Positions 13,901-26,500 of a stretch of DNA of 64,000 nucleotides are shown one piece after another. The DNA comes from Alviniconcha marisindica (lineage: Eukaryota > Mollusca > Gastropoda > Provannidae). The stretch's first letter is position 1. Every line of letters begins with the position of its first letter. Position numbers and translations under genes: made by a program. Location: positions 2,225,001-2,289,000 of the forward strand of contig JABMCL010002049.1 in assembly GCA_018857735.1 (NCBI GenBank), in the 5' to 3' direction. Below the pieces are notes generated by a model. The model worked only from the letters and a program-made list of their open reading frames with translations, had not been told where the DNA came from and did no database searches.

Positions 13901-16900
13901 TCTGTGTGAGTGACCTTGTCTTCTTGCTCTTCTCCTGCACTAAGCTTTGCCGTCCTGTCTGCTTCTTCATTTCATTGGATACCACAGTGCGAGGGCATCA
14001 AGTGTGGGTGTTGGTGTCTGCTGTGCTGTTTGTCATGTTCAGTTCATGAACCAGGGCTTAAACTCTGAAGTTTGTGCAGTGGAGGCCTTTTGGTAATGCT
14101 GCTGCTTGCTGTTGTGTTTGGATAGTATTGCATGTCCCAGCACCTCCTCTCCAGATTGGATATGTGACTGACATGCCCGTCAAGGCTTTCTGGGTATATT
14201 TCTTTGAGCACAGCTATGTCAGGGCTCGCTTGTATCACCTAGTGTTTCTTTTGTTGTGAGGAAAGGTACTGGGGTTTGGATAGTGTCATTTTGTAGTCTG
14301 CTTTGCGAGGGTGGAGGGCTGTGTGGATATCTTTGGGAAGTTGTGGTACAAGGCCATTGATGAACAGTATGAGAAGAGTTGTGCCCATAGCATTGGTCTG
14401 AAGTTTGTGTGACATTCACTAAAGTGCAAATAATTTTATCATGCATTCTGATCTGTTTACAGGAAAGGGGACTACCACAGGTATCTGGCGGAATTTGCCA
14501 CAGGAAATGACAGAAAAGAAGCTGCTGAGAATAGTTTAGTCGCCTACAAAGCCGCCAGTGATATCTCCATGACAGAATTGCCTCCCACACATCCCATCCG
14601 CCTCGGCTTGGCACTCAACTTCTCAGTATTCTACTACGAGATTTTAAATTCCCCCGACCGGGCATGCCGCTTGGCCAAGGCAGCATTCGATGATGCAATT
14701 GCTGAGCTGGATACATTGAGTGAAGAGAGCTATAAGGATTCAACATTGATAATGCAGTTGCTGCGGGATAACTTGACGCTCTGGACATCAGACATGCAGG
14801 GAGAGGGTGAGTAGTCATGTGTGCTAAGGCCATTACATCCTGTTCTCAACAGAAACAGTTCCTTGTTAGTGTGATAAGCAGTGGTGTGTGATTTGCGAGA
14901 ATGTTATTGGCCTCCTGGGTTTGAATCTGCATGAATTGCTTTAATGGTTAGGACAAAAGACTTTCGCATGTGCATCAGGAGTAAATAGCCCCCTTAATTG
15001 TATTTATCTTCTAAACGATGATGACACTGAGAAAACTGGCATATCTGGAGCTCAAGTAGGACTATCTAGCCAGCCTAAATATGTTTAAAGTTCTAGGCTC
15101 GTTATTCTGTGTGTGTTTAAGCTGCCAAAATGTGTAAAAGGTGGCTCTGATGCTGCCATTACCAACAGAGGCTGCTATTAAGGAGAAATGAACACATGGA
15201 CTGGCTAACTCGGTCACACATTGGTCATGGGTTGAAAAACCACAAATTATTCCAAGAAAATTTGGATTCACACATCAGAACAGATCACAATGAACATGGA
15301 TGGCGAAGGAGACGGGGAAAATAGAAAATCTGAAATGGGAAGGGGTCCTTGGGTCACTGATGTCTGCAACAGTCGAAGTGAACTTCAGTTGAACTTTGAA
15401 GTAATTGAACTTGAAACTGACATGGCTCTTAATGTAGTGTCCAGTCAGTTTGAGTTTTCAATCGCATGTGTGTTGCATTCTTGATAAAACAAAAGACTTC
15501 TCTAATCTAAACATAAGCAGCTAGCTATTTGGGAGCCTTTTGACAATACCTGCATTTGGAAGGAGAGCTGGACTCTAGCAGATCAGTTTAGGAGCTACCC
15601 TGGATGTCTTTTAGCTTCTTTTGCTCAGTGATACATCTGGGGCACGGTGCTCAGTGCTTATGAAAGCAGGTTGGAAGGTCATGGGTTGGAATTCCATTAG
15701 TTCTGCGGGTTTTAAACAATAAAAAATATTTTAGCCTAGACGGATTTACTTGGACTGCTATATGATGGGGAAATTGGGGTTGCATTAAAACAGGTTTTAT
15801 GCAGTTTTGAATGTCGCGTGTGTTCTTAGATCATGACATGTAATGCATTTACGCAAAAATTGTAGGGCTAGTTTCCCAACTAGTCACTGACACAAATCCG
15901 AAAAGGGTTACACCCACAGCAGTGCCTGCGCCCAGCTGTGCTTGAACTGTCTGTCTGCCTTGCCCAAATTTTCAATAACTAAAAGTAGCAATCTGTCATG
16001 ACCTGATCAGCACTTTTACTGATTTTACTTTGGCATTGATTTTTTCCTGATGGTAATAGCATTATTTTCCTTTATTGCCCAGATATAACCGTACCAGTTG
16101 ACTGGGTGTAAAACACCATCATTCTTACTTCTTTTCCGTTTCTACCTCTATCTCTAAAGCAGCAACAAGAGGAAACAAAAGTCACTGTTGTGACAGTTGC
16201 TGAGAACTGCTGGAGCCAATTCTCTCTCCCCTCTCTCTCCCTCCCTTACACATACACACACACAGATCTGGTCTTAATGCCCTTGCAGTAGGCCTACCAA
16301 CAGCAAATGAGAAGTAATATTGCTGATACCATTTGCTAGTTGTTTGTGTCATGCAAAAGGGGCATTCATAGAATTTTATCAGCACCAGTAGATGCGTTAG
16401 ATCTAGAGTGAAGGAACCCAGACAGAATCAGTTGTAGGAGATGCTCTTTGGAATGGAGGGACCTCATGTAGGGGACAGCAGCAGGATCATTTTGAGGAAT
16501 GTGGGGAGTTTTGGCCAGCCAGGAGTCAGTGGCCTAGCTATTGTTATCGACAGCATATAACCACAGTGTACTGGAATCCCGTGGTGTGCAATTCCCAGTG
16601 CTTAATTTTTATTCACAGATCGCAAAAAATAGCAATTTTGACCTGCCATTGTCAGTGTTAACTAACGCTACAGAGAGGCTGGACCTACCTGTTTAGAAGT
16701 GACTCAGATAAAAAATAAATATATATAGATATAAAAAAGCTGTAGTCCCTGTTGTTCATAGGAATGCAATACTGCCCTTTTTGAGTTATTTATCAAAAAA
16801 CAAACAAAAAACTTTTGAAAGTCAAGCATACTGTCAGTACTGCCATCTTGATGACAGTCTGTGGCATCATGAACATGGCAAGCTTGTGTGGCAGAAGTGC

Positions 16901-18560
16901 AGGTTTCATCATGAACCATTCTTGTGTTCATTTTGTTTTTAATGGAAAATAACCCTGTCTTGTGTAATTGCTCAAACACTATGCATTTACTAGATGCAAA
17001 AAAGTCCAGATCTGTATGATAGAATGCATTTTAATTCAAGGCTTTAAAGCAGTCTCTCTCTCTCGCTTGGTCTCCGTCTCTCTGATATTGGGGTGTGGTG
17101 TTGGGGTGTGGTGTGAAGTCAGTTGATAGAACTTTGACAGCTGCCATGGCAGGGTGGGTGATGCTAAATGAGGTCAGTAGTAGTTCACTGCCAGTGTCAG
17201 CTTCCAGCCACATTACTAGTTTCCTGCCTTTCATTTGCATACAGGACTGACTGCATCTCACAGCTCAGCGTTGTGTTGCTGAAGATAGGGCAGATCTTAT
17301 TTATTTATTTTAGTTGTGATGACCATTCAAAACTAGTTCCTTCCACTAGTTCTGAGCCAGTAGACAATAATTCACCTACTCAAGAAGGTAAACCAGCGAG
17401 GAGTCTGCAAGTACCAAAAGTAGTGCTGTTGTCCGTCTGCAGTAGACACGAGAGGCAGGATTTCAGCTGTCACTAATGTCAGTGTGTTCATTGACATGTT
17501 TGGGTGCGCACATTTTTTAAAGATGTGTTTTCTGTATGTTTTTGTTATGTACAATTGTAGAATGCCTGTGAATGAAAATAGTTGCTTATTTTTACTATTT
17601 TTATGTCAGTTTGCACCTTGGTGCTGGGCCCCCATTGGTGCATTTAATATCTGAATTTAGGTGTACAATGTAATGATTGTATGTGGTTTGGTTTACACAT
17701 TTGAATAGTCTTTCTGCTGTTTATTAGCTTACTGCATAGTATCCCTGAAAACCAATCCACAGTTGTAATCTCCCCCCAACAAAAGGTTTTTTTGCAGTTC
17801 TTGTTATTTACCATGCTCTTATTTATAGTCTCTCACCTTGATGGGCGGAGATGTACAAAAAAAAAAAAAAAGTTGTGGGGCTTTTTTGTTGTAATCTTGG
17901 CCTCTTTTCTTTTTCACAGATTCTTGTTGGTCATGGTCAGCTTCCAAAATTTTCCCGCTATCTTCTGTTTTTTTCTCTTGTAAGAAATGGAAGATTTCTG
18001 GTTAACAGAATCGCTGTTTACCAATACATTGGGTCCATTTTCAAAGAAATAGTGACATGAAGATGGTTTCTTTGGTGAAATGGTAAACACACAGACTGCA
18101 GGCAAAATCTTGTCTTACAGTGTACAGCTGGTCTTCTGGTACAAAATTTGATACGTGCATTGCTGCATATCTGAATGAAAGCTGCTATTTTTATAGATAT
18201 ATTTTTTCAAAAATGGAATTCTTTGTAAAACTGATGGCAAACACAAGACGTCAGTTGTCACAAGGCCGGAAAACAGACTCCTCATACTATGTCATAGTCT
18301 TATTCGGCCCATGCTGGTCAATGCTGTAGGTATATTTGACCTTGGGCACAAAGGTAGGCAGTCCTTTGTCTGTTAAATCAGGTCGCTACCTCTTTAATCA
18401 GTGTACTCATCGGGTATCTTTTGTAACGGTGGAAATGTTTTACCTCCTTTTTTGTGTATGTTTGGAAACTGTCTTGATTTGAATATTTTATGTTTCAGCT
18501 ACTGAGGAACAGACAGCCCAACAAGTGCAGGACATAGAGACGGAACAAGACGGGTCCTAA
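7900..18560 (+). CDS. YWHAE: 14-3-3 epsilon, complete five-exon coding region (gene span)
   Basis: Exons 7900-7963, 11087-11280, 12672-12778, 14463-14806 and 18499-18560 join in frame to 771 nt, which is 256 codons plus TAA. All introns are GT-AG. The product is a 14-3-3 adaptor, an all-helical cytosolic dimer that binds phosphoserine/threonine peptides on client kinases, phosphatases and transcription factors. Visible groove residues are K50, R57, R128, Y129 and N174. The N-terminus matches the epsilon pattern ([15 protein letters not shown]), as do [17 protein letters not shown] and SDMQGEG; zeta-type proteins differ at these places. The length matches the usual 255 or so. The start was chosen because MADRED begins the family's N-terminus and an A at -3 (tcaacgATGg) is acceptable context. 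The last 20 residues are a Q/E/D-rich tail that diverges from vertebrate epsilon, as expected for this disordered region. I see no break. Confidence 0.97.
7964..11086 (+). other. YWHAE intron 1
   Basis: 3.1 kb with gtaagt donor and ttcag acceptor. The only structured element seen is the inverted-repeat element at 9324-9930. Confidence 0.85.
9324..9930. mobile_element. TTAA-flanked inverted-repeat element, 607 bp
   Basis: The left end GCCCGTTCTTAACTGGGTGA (from 9324) and the reverse complement of the right end (9896-9930) match over about 34 bp through AATGTTTGTTC. TTAA flanks both sides (9320-9323 and 9931-9934). Interior sequence repeats ttcg/gaac motifs in both orientations. A non-related segment with tcaagtcaagtcag (9541-9665) looks like a nested insertion. 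It is non-coding and lies in YWHAE intron 1. Confidence 0.7.
11087..11280 (+). CDS. YWHAE: YWHAE coding exon 2
   Basis: Acceptor tgtatttcag|AA and donor CAG|gtgggt. It completes E22 and encodes residues 23-86, including the 14-3-3 signature [18 protein letters not shown] with groove residues K50 and R57. Confidence 0.97.
12672..12778 (+). CDS. YWHAE: YWHAE coding exon 3
   Basis: Acceptor ttgtttcag|ATT and donor AAAAT|gtgagt. It encodes residues 87-121 plus two bases of M122 and contains the [19 protein letters not shown] segment. The family's variable loop lies just before it, in exon 2. Confidence 0.96.
14463..14806 (+). CDS. YWHAE: YWHAE coding exon 4
   Basis: Acceptor tgtttacag|G and donor GAGG|gtgagt. 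It encodes residues 123-236: the R128-Y129 phosphate clamp, the [20 protein letters not shown] signature with N174, and the [14 protein letters not shown] end of the folded domain. Confidence 0.97.
18499..18560 (+). CDS. YWHAE: YWHAE coding exon 5 with stop
   Basis: Acceptor atgtttcag|CT. It encodes the acidic, glutamine-rich C-terminal tail (residues 237-256) and ends in TAA at 18558-18560. This segment is predicted disordered and is poorly conserved, so identification rests on the acceptor, the frame match and the length. Confidence 0.9.
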
Positions 18561-19848
18561 GGATGGGATCAGCGCTTTAGTACTCCAAATTTAAACATGT
18601 TTGTAATTTTCTTACCAAACTGCTCTATGTTGAGACCTGGCCCTGATCTGAGTGCAGCCACTTGTCTGTTGACTGTCGCTGGCATTGGTTGCGATCATCA
18701 TGTAGCAAGATGATAGTACTCATCACTTTTGTTTTATCTAACCAAATTCTTCTTTAGTGAATTTTTGAAAGCCATTTTCAAGGTTAACAAATGCATTTTG
18801 AGTGAGTATTCCAAGAAGTAAAATGATGAATAATCTGTATTTCAGTTTGCAGCTTTTGCTTTCCTCTAGATCTAAGCTGTTGCATGTGATTCCTATTTTC
18901 TGGCAGGCGTAATTTTACTGAAACTTATATAATACCTGCACATGGTGCAGTTCTGGCAAGAAAAAAGGTTAATGTTGCATATGTATCACATTTCCAGTGT
19001 CAAAACCAATGCCATTGACAGGTCCAACATTCGATCCACGTACGTGTTTCAACAGTCACTTGTGTTTTCTCTTAAATGTCATAATTGCTGTGAGAAAAAA
19101 GACATTGTGACAGATGACAGAAGTGTACCGGCAATTGCCGTCTGAATGAAGAAACTACCACCTGACATCCTCTGTGGACCAAGCAACGAGTCTTTCACCT
19201 AGAGCTGCGGTTCAGTGAAGGAGTTTCTTACTAATCTGTATGGCTTTCAAGGGGATGCGTACGACTTTGGAAGGTATGCTGAAAGCCACAATTTTTGTTT
19301 GTGTCTAGCAAACAACCGGTTTTTCTTTCAAGTGGACAAACGTACTTGTATGATGTTTTATTTTCTGTTTAGTGGTTCTGAGTGAACTTTTTTTTTGCCA
19401 CAAAAGATTTGTATGTACAAGTTTCAACATTTAATCACTTAACGTATAATTGACCCTGTTTATTTTTTCATATAGTTGGCTGACTTCTAGGAATGATAGT
19501 GATGTTCATCTTTTTTTTTTTCTGTTGAATTTGTCGCCCCTCAGGATTTATTGCAGTTTTTAAGCACTTGACAAAAAAAAAAAAGTTCAAAAAGATGCGG
19601 TCACAAGTGGGCCTGCAGCTGTTTCCCCTTCCCCTCCAAGTATGTGCCACTGGTCTCTGGCTGTCTGCTGTGTTTGACCTCTGCTCTCCTTTTGCCCTCT
19701 GCCCTCTTTGCGCTGCACCTCTCTGTGGGAAGCGTTGCTGCAGCAGCATTGCTGTCTTTGTGTTGTGATCACACTTGGATGTATCGACCATCACTGTAGC
19801 CATCTCTAGTGGGCTAGACCTCCATCTAGGACTATTATGTAACTTTAT

Positions 19849-19878
19849 AATAAACATGTCATGCTTAACATAAATAAA
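19849..19878 (+). terminator. YWHAE polyadenylation signals
   Basis: Two AATAAA hexamers, at 19849-19854 and 19873-19878, end a roughly 1.3-kb 3' UTR that follows the stop at 18560. Further AATAAA hexamers at 20627-20632 and 20794-20799 could give longer 3' UTR forms, as is common for this gene family. Confidence 0.65.
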
Positions 19879-22800
19879 AGTATATTCAAGTGCAACGTTG
19901 CTTTTGTGTCTGCTGTTCTTTGCATGCCAGATTCGTTCTTTTAATGGATGTGTCCTTTGGGTGTATTTCTTTGAAGAAACTCTTAAGGCCTTGTATTGTA
20001 GGAGTCACTCGTGCATGTTGTCTGCATTTTGTACTAATCCCTGATTAGTATTTGATATTCCAGTTTCTGTCAGTCGTTCCCCCTCCCTCCCCAACCCATC
20101 CATTGCTGATATTTTGCTCTTAGTTTCTACCTGATCCTGTTGACTGTTTGAGTACTGAGTACTACTAACCTTTTGCAGTTAGTTGCATGATTCTATATTT
20201 TTTATTAGATTATTGATATCACTGTTGAGGAATATTCCCTCCACATAATAGTGGTGATTCAGCTTTCAAAACTGCACATAGATCGACTTAGTTCCAAGTA
20301 GAAATTTTGCCAGGTTGATGGGTTTGTTGATTAGTAAGTAATCTTCTGGAGGGGATTTAAAACAGCCAGAAAAAGAAAACCACTGTCTCATTTCTGTTGT
20401 GAAGGAAGGTGGCTGATTTTTATTGGAGTCAGAAAGCTCAACAATGCTGCATGCCCCATTGTAATGAAATTCTTTTCGTCTGTGCGAAAGTTGACCACTG
20501 ACAGGGCGCTGGTCCACATGATATGTCTTGAAAGCTGTTTATGTTATTTATGTTTCTCGTAACAGTAGCCTTGCATTTTTTTCTACACATTAATTTCATG
20601 ATTGAAAACTTATCATTTGCTTTGTGAATAAAGTGGTGATGTAAACATGCTGGTAATTCACCTGATGTGAGTATGAATGTAACTGGAGAATCCGCTGGCT
20701 TTTCATATTGTCACAGTGTGAATTGTAACTCCATGTTCCACTGGTTTGTCCCATTGTCGTGACGGGCCTTTGGTTGCAAGTGCTCATCACCTGAATAAAT
20801 AGCTTTGTTTGCCACTCATGCACTTGACTTTATTTCCAAACATTGCACACTGAATTGCCTTTTTTGTTATAGGTATTAGGATATATCCAAGGAAATGTAC
20901 TGTGCAAAGTGGATATATCAGCCCCTCAACACACACCCAGCCCCCCCAACCAAAAGTAGTGACCTGATTCCAAAAGCAACTAGTAGAGTTTTAGATGCAT
21001 AGGAAATACTTTTTCCACTTGTAGCACACAAAAAAACAAAACAAAAACAAAAAATAGTACTGTTCCGATGAGGACTTAGGGTCATTTCCAACTGCTAAAC
21101 ACAGAGATGCTTTCAGAGGTGTGACATTATTATTTTTGAAGGGGGGGGGGGGCATTTTCACAATCAGAAAACTGTACAGCTGATGGACAGAGTAGCTCTA
21201 GCTGTAATTTTCAGAATTGCCCCTGGCTGGTATGTGCTTAGAACATCAGGTAACAAAGAAACCTGCAGATCATAACTAGTTGACAGAAAATGTTACTGGT
21301 GACAGAGAACTTGACAATTGTGAATCGTTTTATTTATCGCATAATGCATTTTAATTAAATGGGTTTCAGATAGTGACACCGGCAGTTTTTATGCATTTAC
21401 AATTTGTGGACACAAATTGTTTTCACTTTTTGGACTGACACATTTGTGCATAAGGTGAAAGTGTTCATATGAAGATGACACAAACACCCACAATGCCACA
21501 GCATTTAGTGATATGTATACTCTGTATGATGACAAAACAAGCCCCTCCCCATAAGCAGGTAAATACCAATAACAAAAATTAATGTTGATTTGAAGTTTGG
21601 AACATAATGATTGGCATCAGATATGTGACATTGAATAACCTGTTGAAAATAGTCCAGCCTAATCTGTACAGTAACATTTTTACAGGGATTCATGCAAAAA
21701 TTGTGGATTATGGCAGAAACCTGTATTGAGCTTGATTAAGTCTTGTAGCTAGGTCATCTTATACCCAGAGGTGAAGTCTTGTTTCTACAGCACAGTGAGC
21801 TGAACTTGGCTTAACGAGCAGTGCTTTTATGACAATTGTCTGCTTTGTTATTCCTTAGAAATCAGCACGCTAACTCTTCAAAGATAATGTGTGTGCATCT
21901 AATTCTGTGGAGCTGTACAAAAAGAACGTTTAAGTTTAATAATCTGTTAAATGAAGAGTTGGTTCAAATGATGAAAACAAACCAAGTCATTGGAGAAAGA
22001 CGTTCTTTTTTTTTGGCTTCCAGTGTTTCATGTCGGCATTGGCATTTTGTGTGTAAATAGCAAGTGTTGCATTACTGTTGAGAAGACTTAGATGCAGGAT
22101 CTGGTATTTTGGCTGGACAATGATGCTGTACTAGTAATACGTGAGATCTTTCACACTTGGCATAATTGTAACTTCAACTCTTTCAACGTAGTTGGGCGGC
22201 CTTGACCTAATTTCAAGGTCACTGTGGTGCCAGAACTGAGAAGCCTAGACATGCTGCAGTTGGTACGCTTTGGGCAAGTTTGTGCTCTATCAAGTTAAAT
22301 CTCATGCCTGCTGATGCACCTGGGTAAGGTCATGCACAAAGGAGACAATGGACATGCTCCTTGGTTAAGGGCTTTGAAAGTTGGCTCTTTGTCAGAGAAA
22401 CAGACGTGAAAGATTTCATGCTTTGCATAATAACCTTTATTGGCTCGACGCCTGCATACTATTATCAGTGGTCTTGGTGTTTTCTAAGTCGCAATGTTTG
22501 AAAGTTCAATGTTCTTGATAAATTCTCCAGTTGAGTTCAAACTTGGCAGAACCCTGGGGGGGGGGGGGGATGTATGAACGCATTGGCTTTAGTGACCTTT
22601 TGCATTTGCCACAGCTGAAGTTTAATGTTGACATTTTTTGGATGTTGGTGAAGCGGTTTGAGATGGCTTAATTTCAATTGAAGGTTTTGTGTTTGTACTG
22701 GATTTTAAAGGTATGAGAATAGTGAGAAGAAGAAAAAACTTTTCTGTTTTGAATGCAAATTTATGGCTTTAAATTATTTCACATGGACGTTTGAGTGCTT

Positions 22801-23225
22801 GTCCCTTTGTTGCGCTGTGCATGTACAGATCAGAGTGGCCGTGTTATGATTGGGACTGCTCTGTGTATAACCGCTGTGGCTGGACTGCCAACACTTCACA
22901 ATTCAGGTAGGATGAGGACTTGCACATTGGTACAAGTTCTAACATGAAACTAAACCCATGTATTAAGATTAAACAATCATCACTGTAATCAATGTATTCA
23001 ATATCTATGGTACTCTTGACAGAAGAACATATAAACTTTGATAGCGCCTCTGTAAAAACAAATGTGGCGCACCGTTAAAAAAATGATGCAGAAAACTCAG
23101 TTTCTTTCAGCATTTATACTTGAGACAGCCATGCAAACAATCAGCACCCACATACACAACATTGTCCATACTCGCAACATTGTATATCAACGTTCAAACT
23201 CGATGCATAATCTTGACGTGTTTTT
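19879..23225. other. Intergenic interval between the convergent genes
   Basis: About 3.3 kb of AT-rich unique-looking DNA with a short poly-G run at 21143-21152 and another near 22557-22569. It may include distal YWHAE 3' UTR up to about 20.8 kb. I see no gene. Confidence 0.6.
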
Positions 23226-23231
23226 TTTATT
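23226..23231 (-). terminator. FTSJ3 polyadenylation signal
   Basis: Minus-strand AATAAA (plus TTTATT) lies about 40 nt past the stop, implying a very short 3' UTR. Confidence 0.6.
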
Positions 23232-23271
23232 GCCATGCCTGCACAGTCACACCCAAGCGAAATGACGACTC

Positions 23272-23533
23272 CTACTTGCTCCCCTTCTTTCTGGAATTCT
23301 GTGCTCGTTTGCCTTTGCCTCCCCGCTGTTCTTTCTTTCCAGTCTTTTGGCCTTTCTGTCTTTTGGCCGAGGCTTTCTGTGACCGTTGGTCTTTCTTCAT
23401 GCGGGGGTCCACCACTTTGAATCGTCCTTTGACACCCTGGGGTCTGTGAACCCTCTTCCCAATGCCTTTCTTGGCCACAACGTACGTCGTCTCCGGCTTC
23501 TTCTGGCCCAGCAGCCCAGCTTTCTTGTAAATG
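23272..23533 (-). CDS. FTSJ3: FTSJ3 terminal exon (window exon 17) with stop
   Basis: Acceptor gcgtgtgcag|C. Residues 649-735 contain [40 protein letters not shown] and [10 protein letters not shown], followed by a basic tail of K/R/G/Q that probably acts as a nucleolar signal. TAG is at 23272-23274. Confidence 0.96.
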
Positions 23534-26500
23534 CTGCACACGCAATTAAAACGAGGACAAATAAATTACAATGCAAGTCTTCTCTCCCTGCATGGAGAAA
23601 AGTTCTGTGGTGGCACGCGCACATCATTCACAACTTCTAACATTTAGAACCGCTTCAAAGGCCATAATGCCATTTGGAACGGAACTTCGGCAAAAGTTGA
23701 ATGGACTACAGGATATGCAGAGATACTTGTAGGCATGGGAACTGTCAGGTGGAATTCCGCCCGTGTTCTGCCAAAAGAATACTTCAACTTGGTGCTATTT
23801 TTTAAAACGGGGGTCGGGGTCCTACTACTGTAGCACAGGATCATGCTTGTCCTCGTATGTGGTGTTTAATGACCGGACTTGTAATCCTTTTGCCCCCTTC
23901 CAATTCCCCTCTTGTCAATGATGAGAGAGCCCCCCCCCCCCCCCAACACACTGGTTGGGCGTAAAACGCCAATTTGTTTTTTGTCGTTTTTTACAGAGAA
24001 TTTTCAAAGACTGCCTTCAAGACGGAACAATGGCCTGTATGTTTTACAGCAGTCTGAGCAATTACAAACCCATTTTACACCAGCAGTTGGAAGCGAAACG
24101 GGCAATCTTCTGCCAAGCTGGAGTATCAAGACGGGTGAACAGCAGTGACCGCAGTTGTAGACACAAAATTGAAGCCCCCCAACCCCCCCTCCCGAAAAAG
24201 GCGCCCCCTCGGAAGCAAATAAACGCAAAGAGGGAAGGAAATAGTACACACTGTTTCATCTGCTGAACCTTCTCTTTCTCGGACGTGTCTGAATTGCCAA
24301 TGGCTTCCGCCTTCTTTCTTGCCTTCTCCAACCGTCGAACCATCTGCACACAAACACGTGTAAACATCAGTGAGTTGCTTTAAAACTGGCATAATTACGT
24401 GACCTGCCAATACCCGTCCCTAATAAGCCGTACGGTTTCTGTGGACGTTAAGCACCATGTTAACTTACTGACCTGCCAAACTGCACGCAGGTAGTACTTG
24501 AACTTTGGCCGCTAAAAGTGAAACGCATTCAGTGGCTGACCGTATTCCAACCCCCCCCCCCCCATTCAAGAAAGCCGATTCAGACTTGGCTGTGCCATGA
24601 CTGTAGCACTGTTCAAATTTTGAAGTCAAGCAGCCAGTAAGACACCCGATTGTGTCAAGCCTTCAGTAGTGACTCGACGCTCGTGTGCATGAATCTCGTA
24701 CAGTAGTTCGTTCCATATATACTCGCTCAAAAACAGAAGAATCAACAAACAAGGGAGTTTATAACGCTCAAAATACGTAACACAAGAAAAGACCCGTGTA
24801 AATAGTTTTACAACGTACATAAACTCCACTAGACGTCGCCTGGTTCTCGTGACTACTGACGACAAAGTTGGTTTTGTATGATCGTAACTTCAGGCCAACG
24901 AATACGAGGTGTCATTCATACCAGTTATGGTGGCCTTGACCTCGCGGGGGGGGGGGGGGTAGAAGCGCTATAGCATTGGCCCATGTACCGCATCAGTCGA
25001 GTAAATAAACTAAGATATAAATTAGCAGCGGCATGCACGGAGGCTATAACCAAACAAACAAAACGCTGAAAACCAGGAATAAATCGATACACCGTCTTGT
25101 GACGGTAACTGACACCGGAAAGCCGAGAAGCCCCGCGGCAGACCGAGAAACGAAGCGCTGCAGTGGCGACTGGTTCGTCACCAAGTACGTCGGTAACTCG
25201 AACGCGGCGCTGTTCACCGCCTTGACGGGTCACCTCAGTTGTTATAGTAAACATGGTGCTTAACGTCCACAGAAACCATAAGACGGGATATACCTATCGC
25301 TACACTGTCACCACCAGAATGACTATTGGTCGGCAGCGATGAGAGCCATTTTAATGTTTCATAATTGTGAGGAACAAAGTCACAAGACAGTGTCCACAGA
25401 CCACAACTTTTGAAGAGAAAGGAGAGCCGAAGCGGATTCGAACCGAGGTCCCTCCGCTTACCAGCCTAACGCCTTACCACTAGGCCAAACCGGCTCACGA
25501 ACCTCAGTTGCTGGCTGAGAGTTGCTTTACGTCCACAGAAACTGTAGGTTTATTAGGGACGGGAATCGCTTCATTCAGTCAGGGCGCACTTGAGTATTCA
25601 TAGTGCATGCTGGCCGGTTAGCGGGTCATCCACTCCCCGCGGTGACTGAGGTCACCTCTAGGTTTTGCCATCACTGTGCACTGATTTTATTTACAGCAGC
25701 AGTATCTTCAGACCGAGTCTGCTCAGTGTAGTCGCACACACAGTGATAGACTGACAGCCGCCTTTTTTCCTCTTCTCTCTCTCTCTCTCTCGTCTCTTTC
25801 TGCCTTCGAGTTCCGTTTGCCGGCGGTTCATTAGTTCTTCTCCGTCAGTTCCAGGATTGGGCTGTCAGTCTAGCTTGATGGTATTGATGAATTTGGTTGT
25901 CCGCAGAGTCGTTCGAAGCCGGCCGGAAAGTACTGGCATGAAAGCAGACCAGCTTGATTTCCCTCTCGTAACAGTTGCGTGCAGTGCGGCGGCGAAGGCG
26001 GCAGCAGCACATGATGTATACAGTCTCTGCGGCCTTTGAAAGTTTTAACTGAAAGCGGCCAGCCCGCCGTTCAGTCACTTTTCTTGTCCTCCCCTTCCGC
26101 ATGCCAGGGCGAAAGAGTCAAGATGCTCGTCACGTCAGTCGGCTGTTTGTCAGTTCAGCCTCCATGCTGCTGTCACAATAGCTGAAGACTCTCAGACTAG
26201 CTTGGAGGTAACCGTTCGGGAGCAAATGAGTGATCATCAGTAAAACTCGGCATAAATTACAACATTGCATGGAGTGGCCCGCGCTGGCGAGAGTCCGGCC
26301 ATTTCAAGATCAGTTTTAAGGTTATTTCATCAGGGAAAAGAAATGATTATTTGGTTTCCACGCTGATTTGTGTAGTTCAGTTTTACACCAACGTTATTTG
26401 AAACCACTAATATTTCTACGACACAATCACTTCTGGACGAGTTGCCACGGTATATACATCACTACAAAATAACAGTTTAGGAAAAATCCATTGCGCGTGC

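Larger units (their letters stand above)
11281..18498 (+). other. YWHAE introns 2-4
   Basis: Introns 11281-12671, 12779-14462 and 14807-18498 are AT-rich with short A/T runs only. I see no RNA gene, transposon or alternative 14-3-3 exon. Confidence 0.6.

Noticed and set aside
14219..14614. 131-codon minus-strand frame
   Set aside because: Antisense shadow overlapping YWHAE exon 4.
7900..18560. 14-3-3 zeta rather than epsilon
   Set aside because: [18 protein letters not shown], the [21 protein letters not shown] start and SDMQGEG fit epsilon better than zeta.
24252..24343. Exons 16-17 as a separate gene or processed copy
   Set aside because: Both have good splice sites, phases continue from exon 15, and together they supply exactly the missing SPB1_C end. 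A giant intron is the simpler reading.
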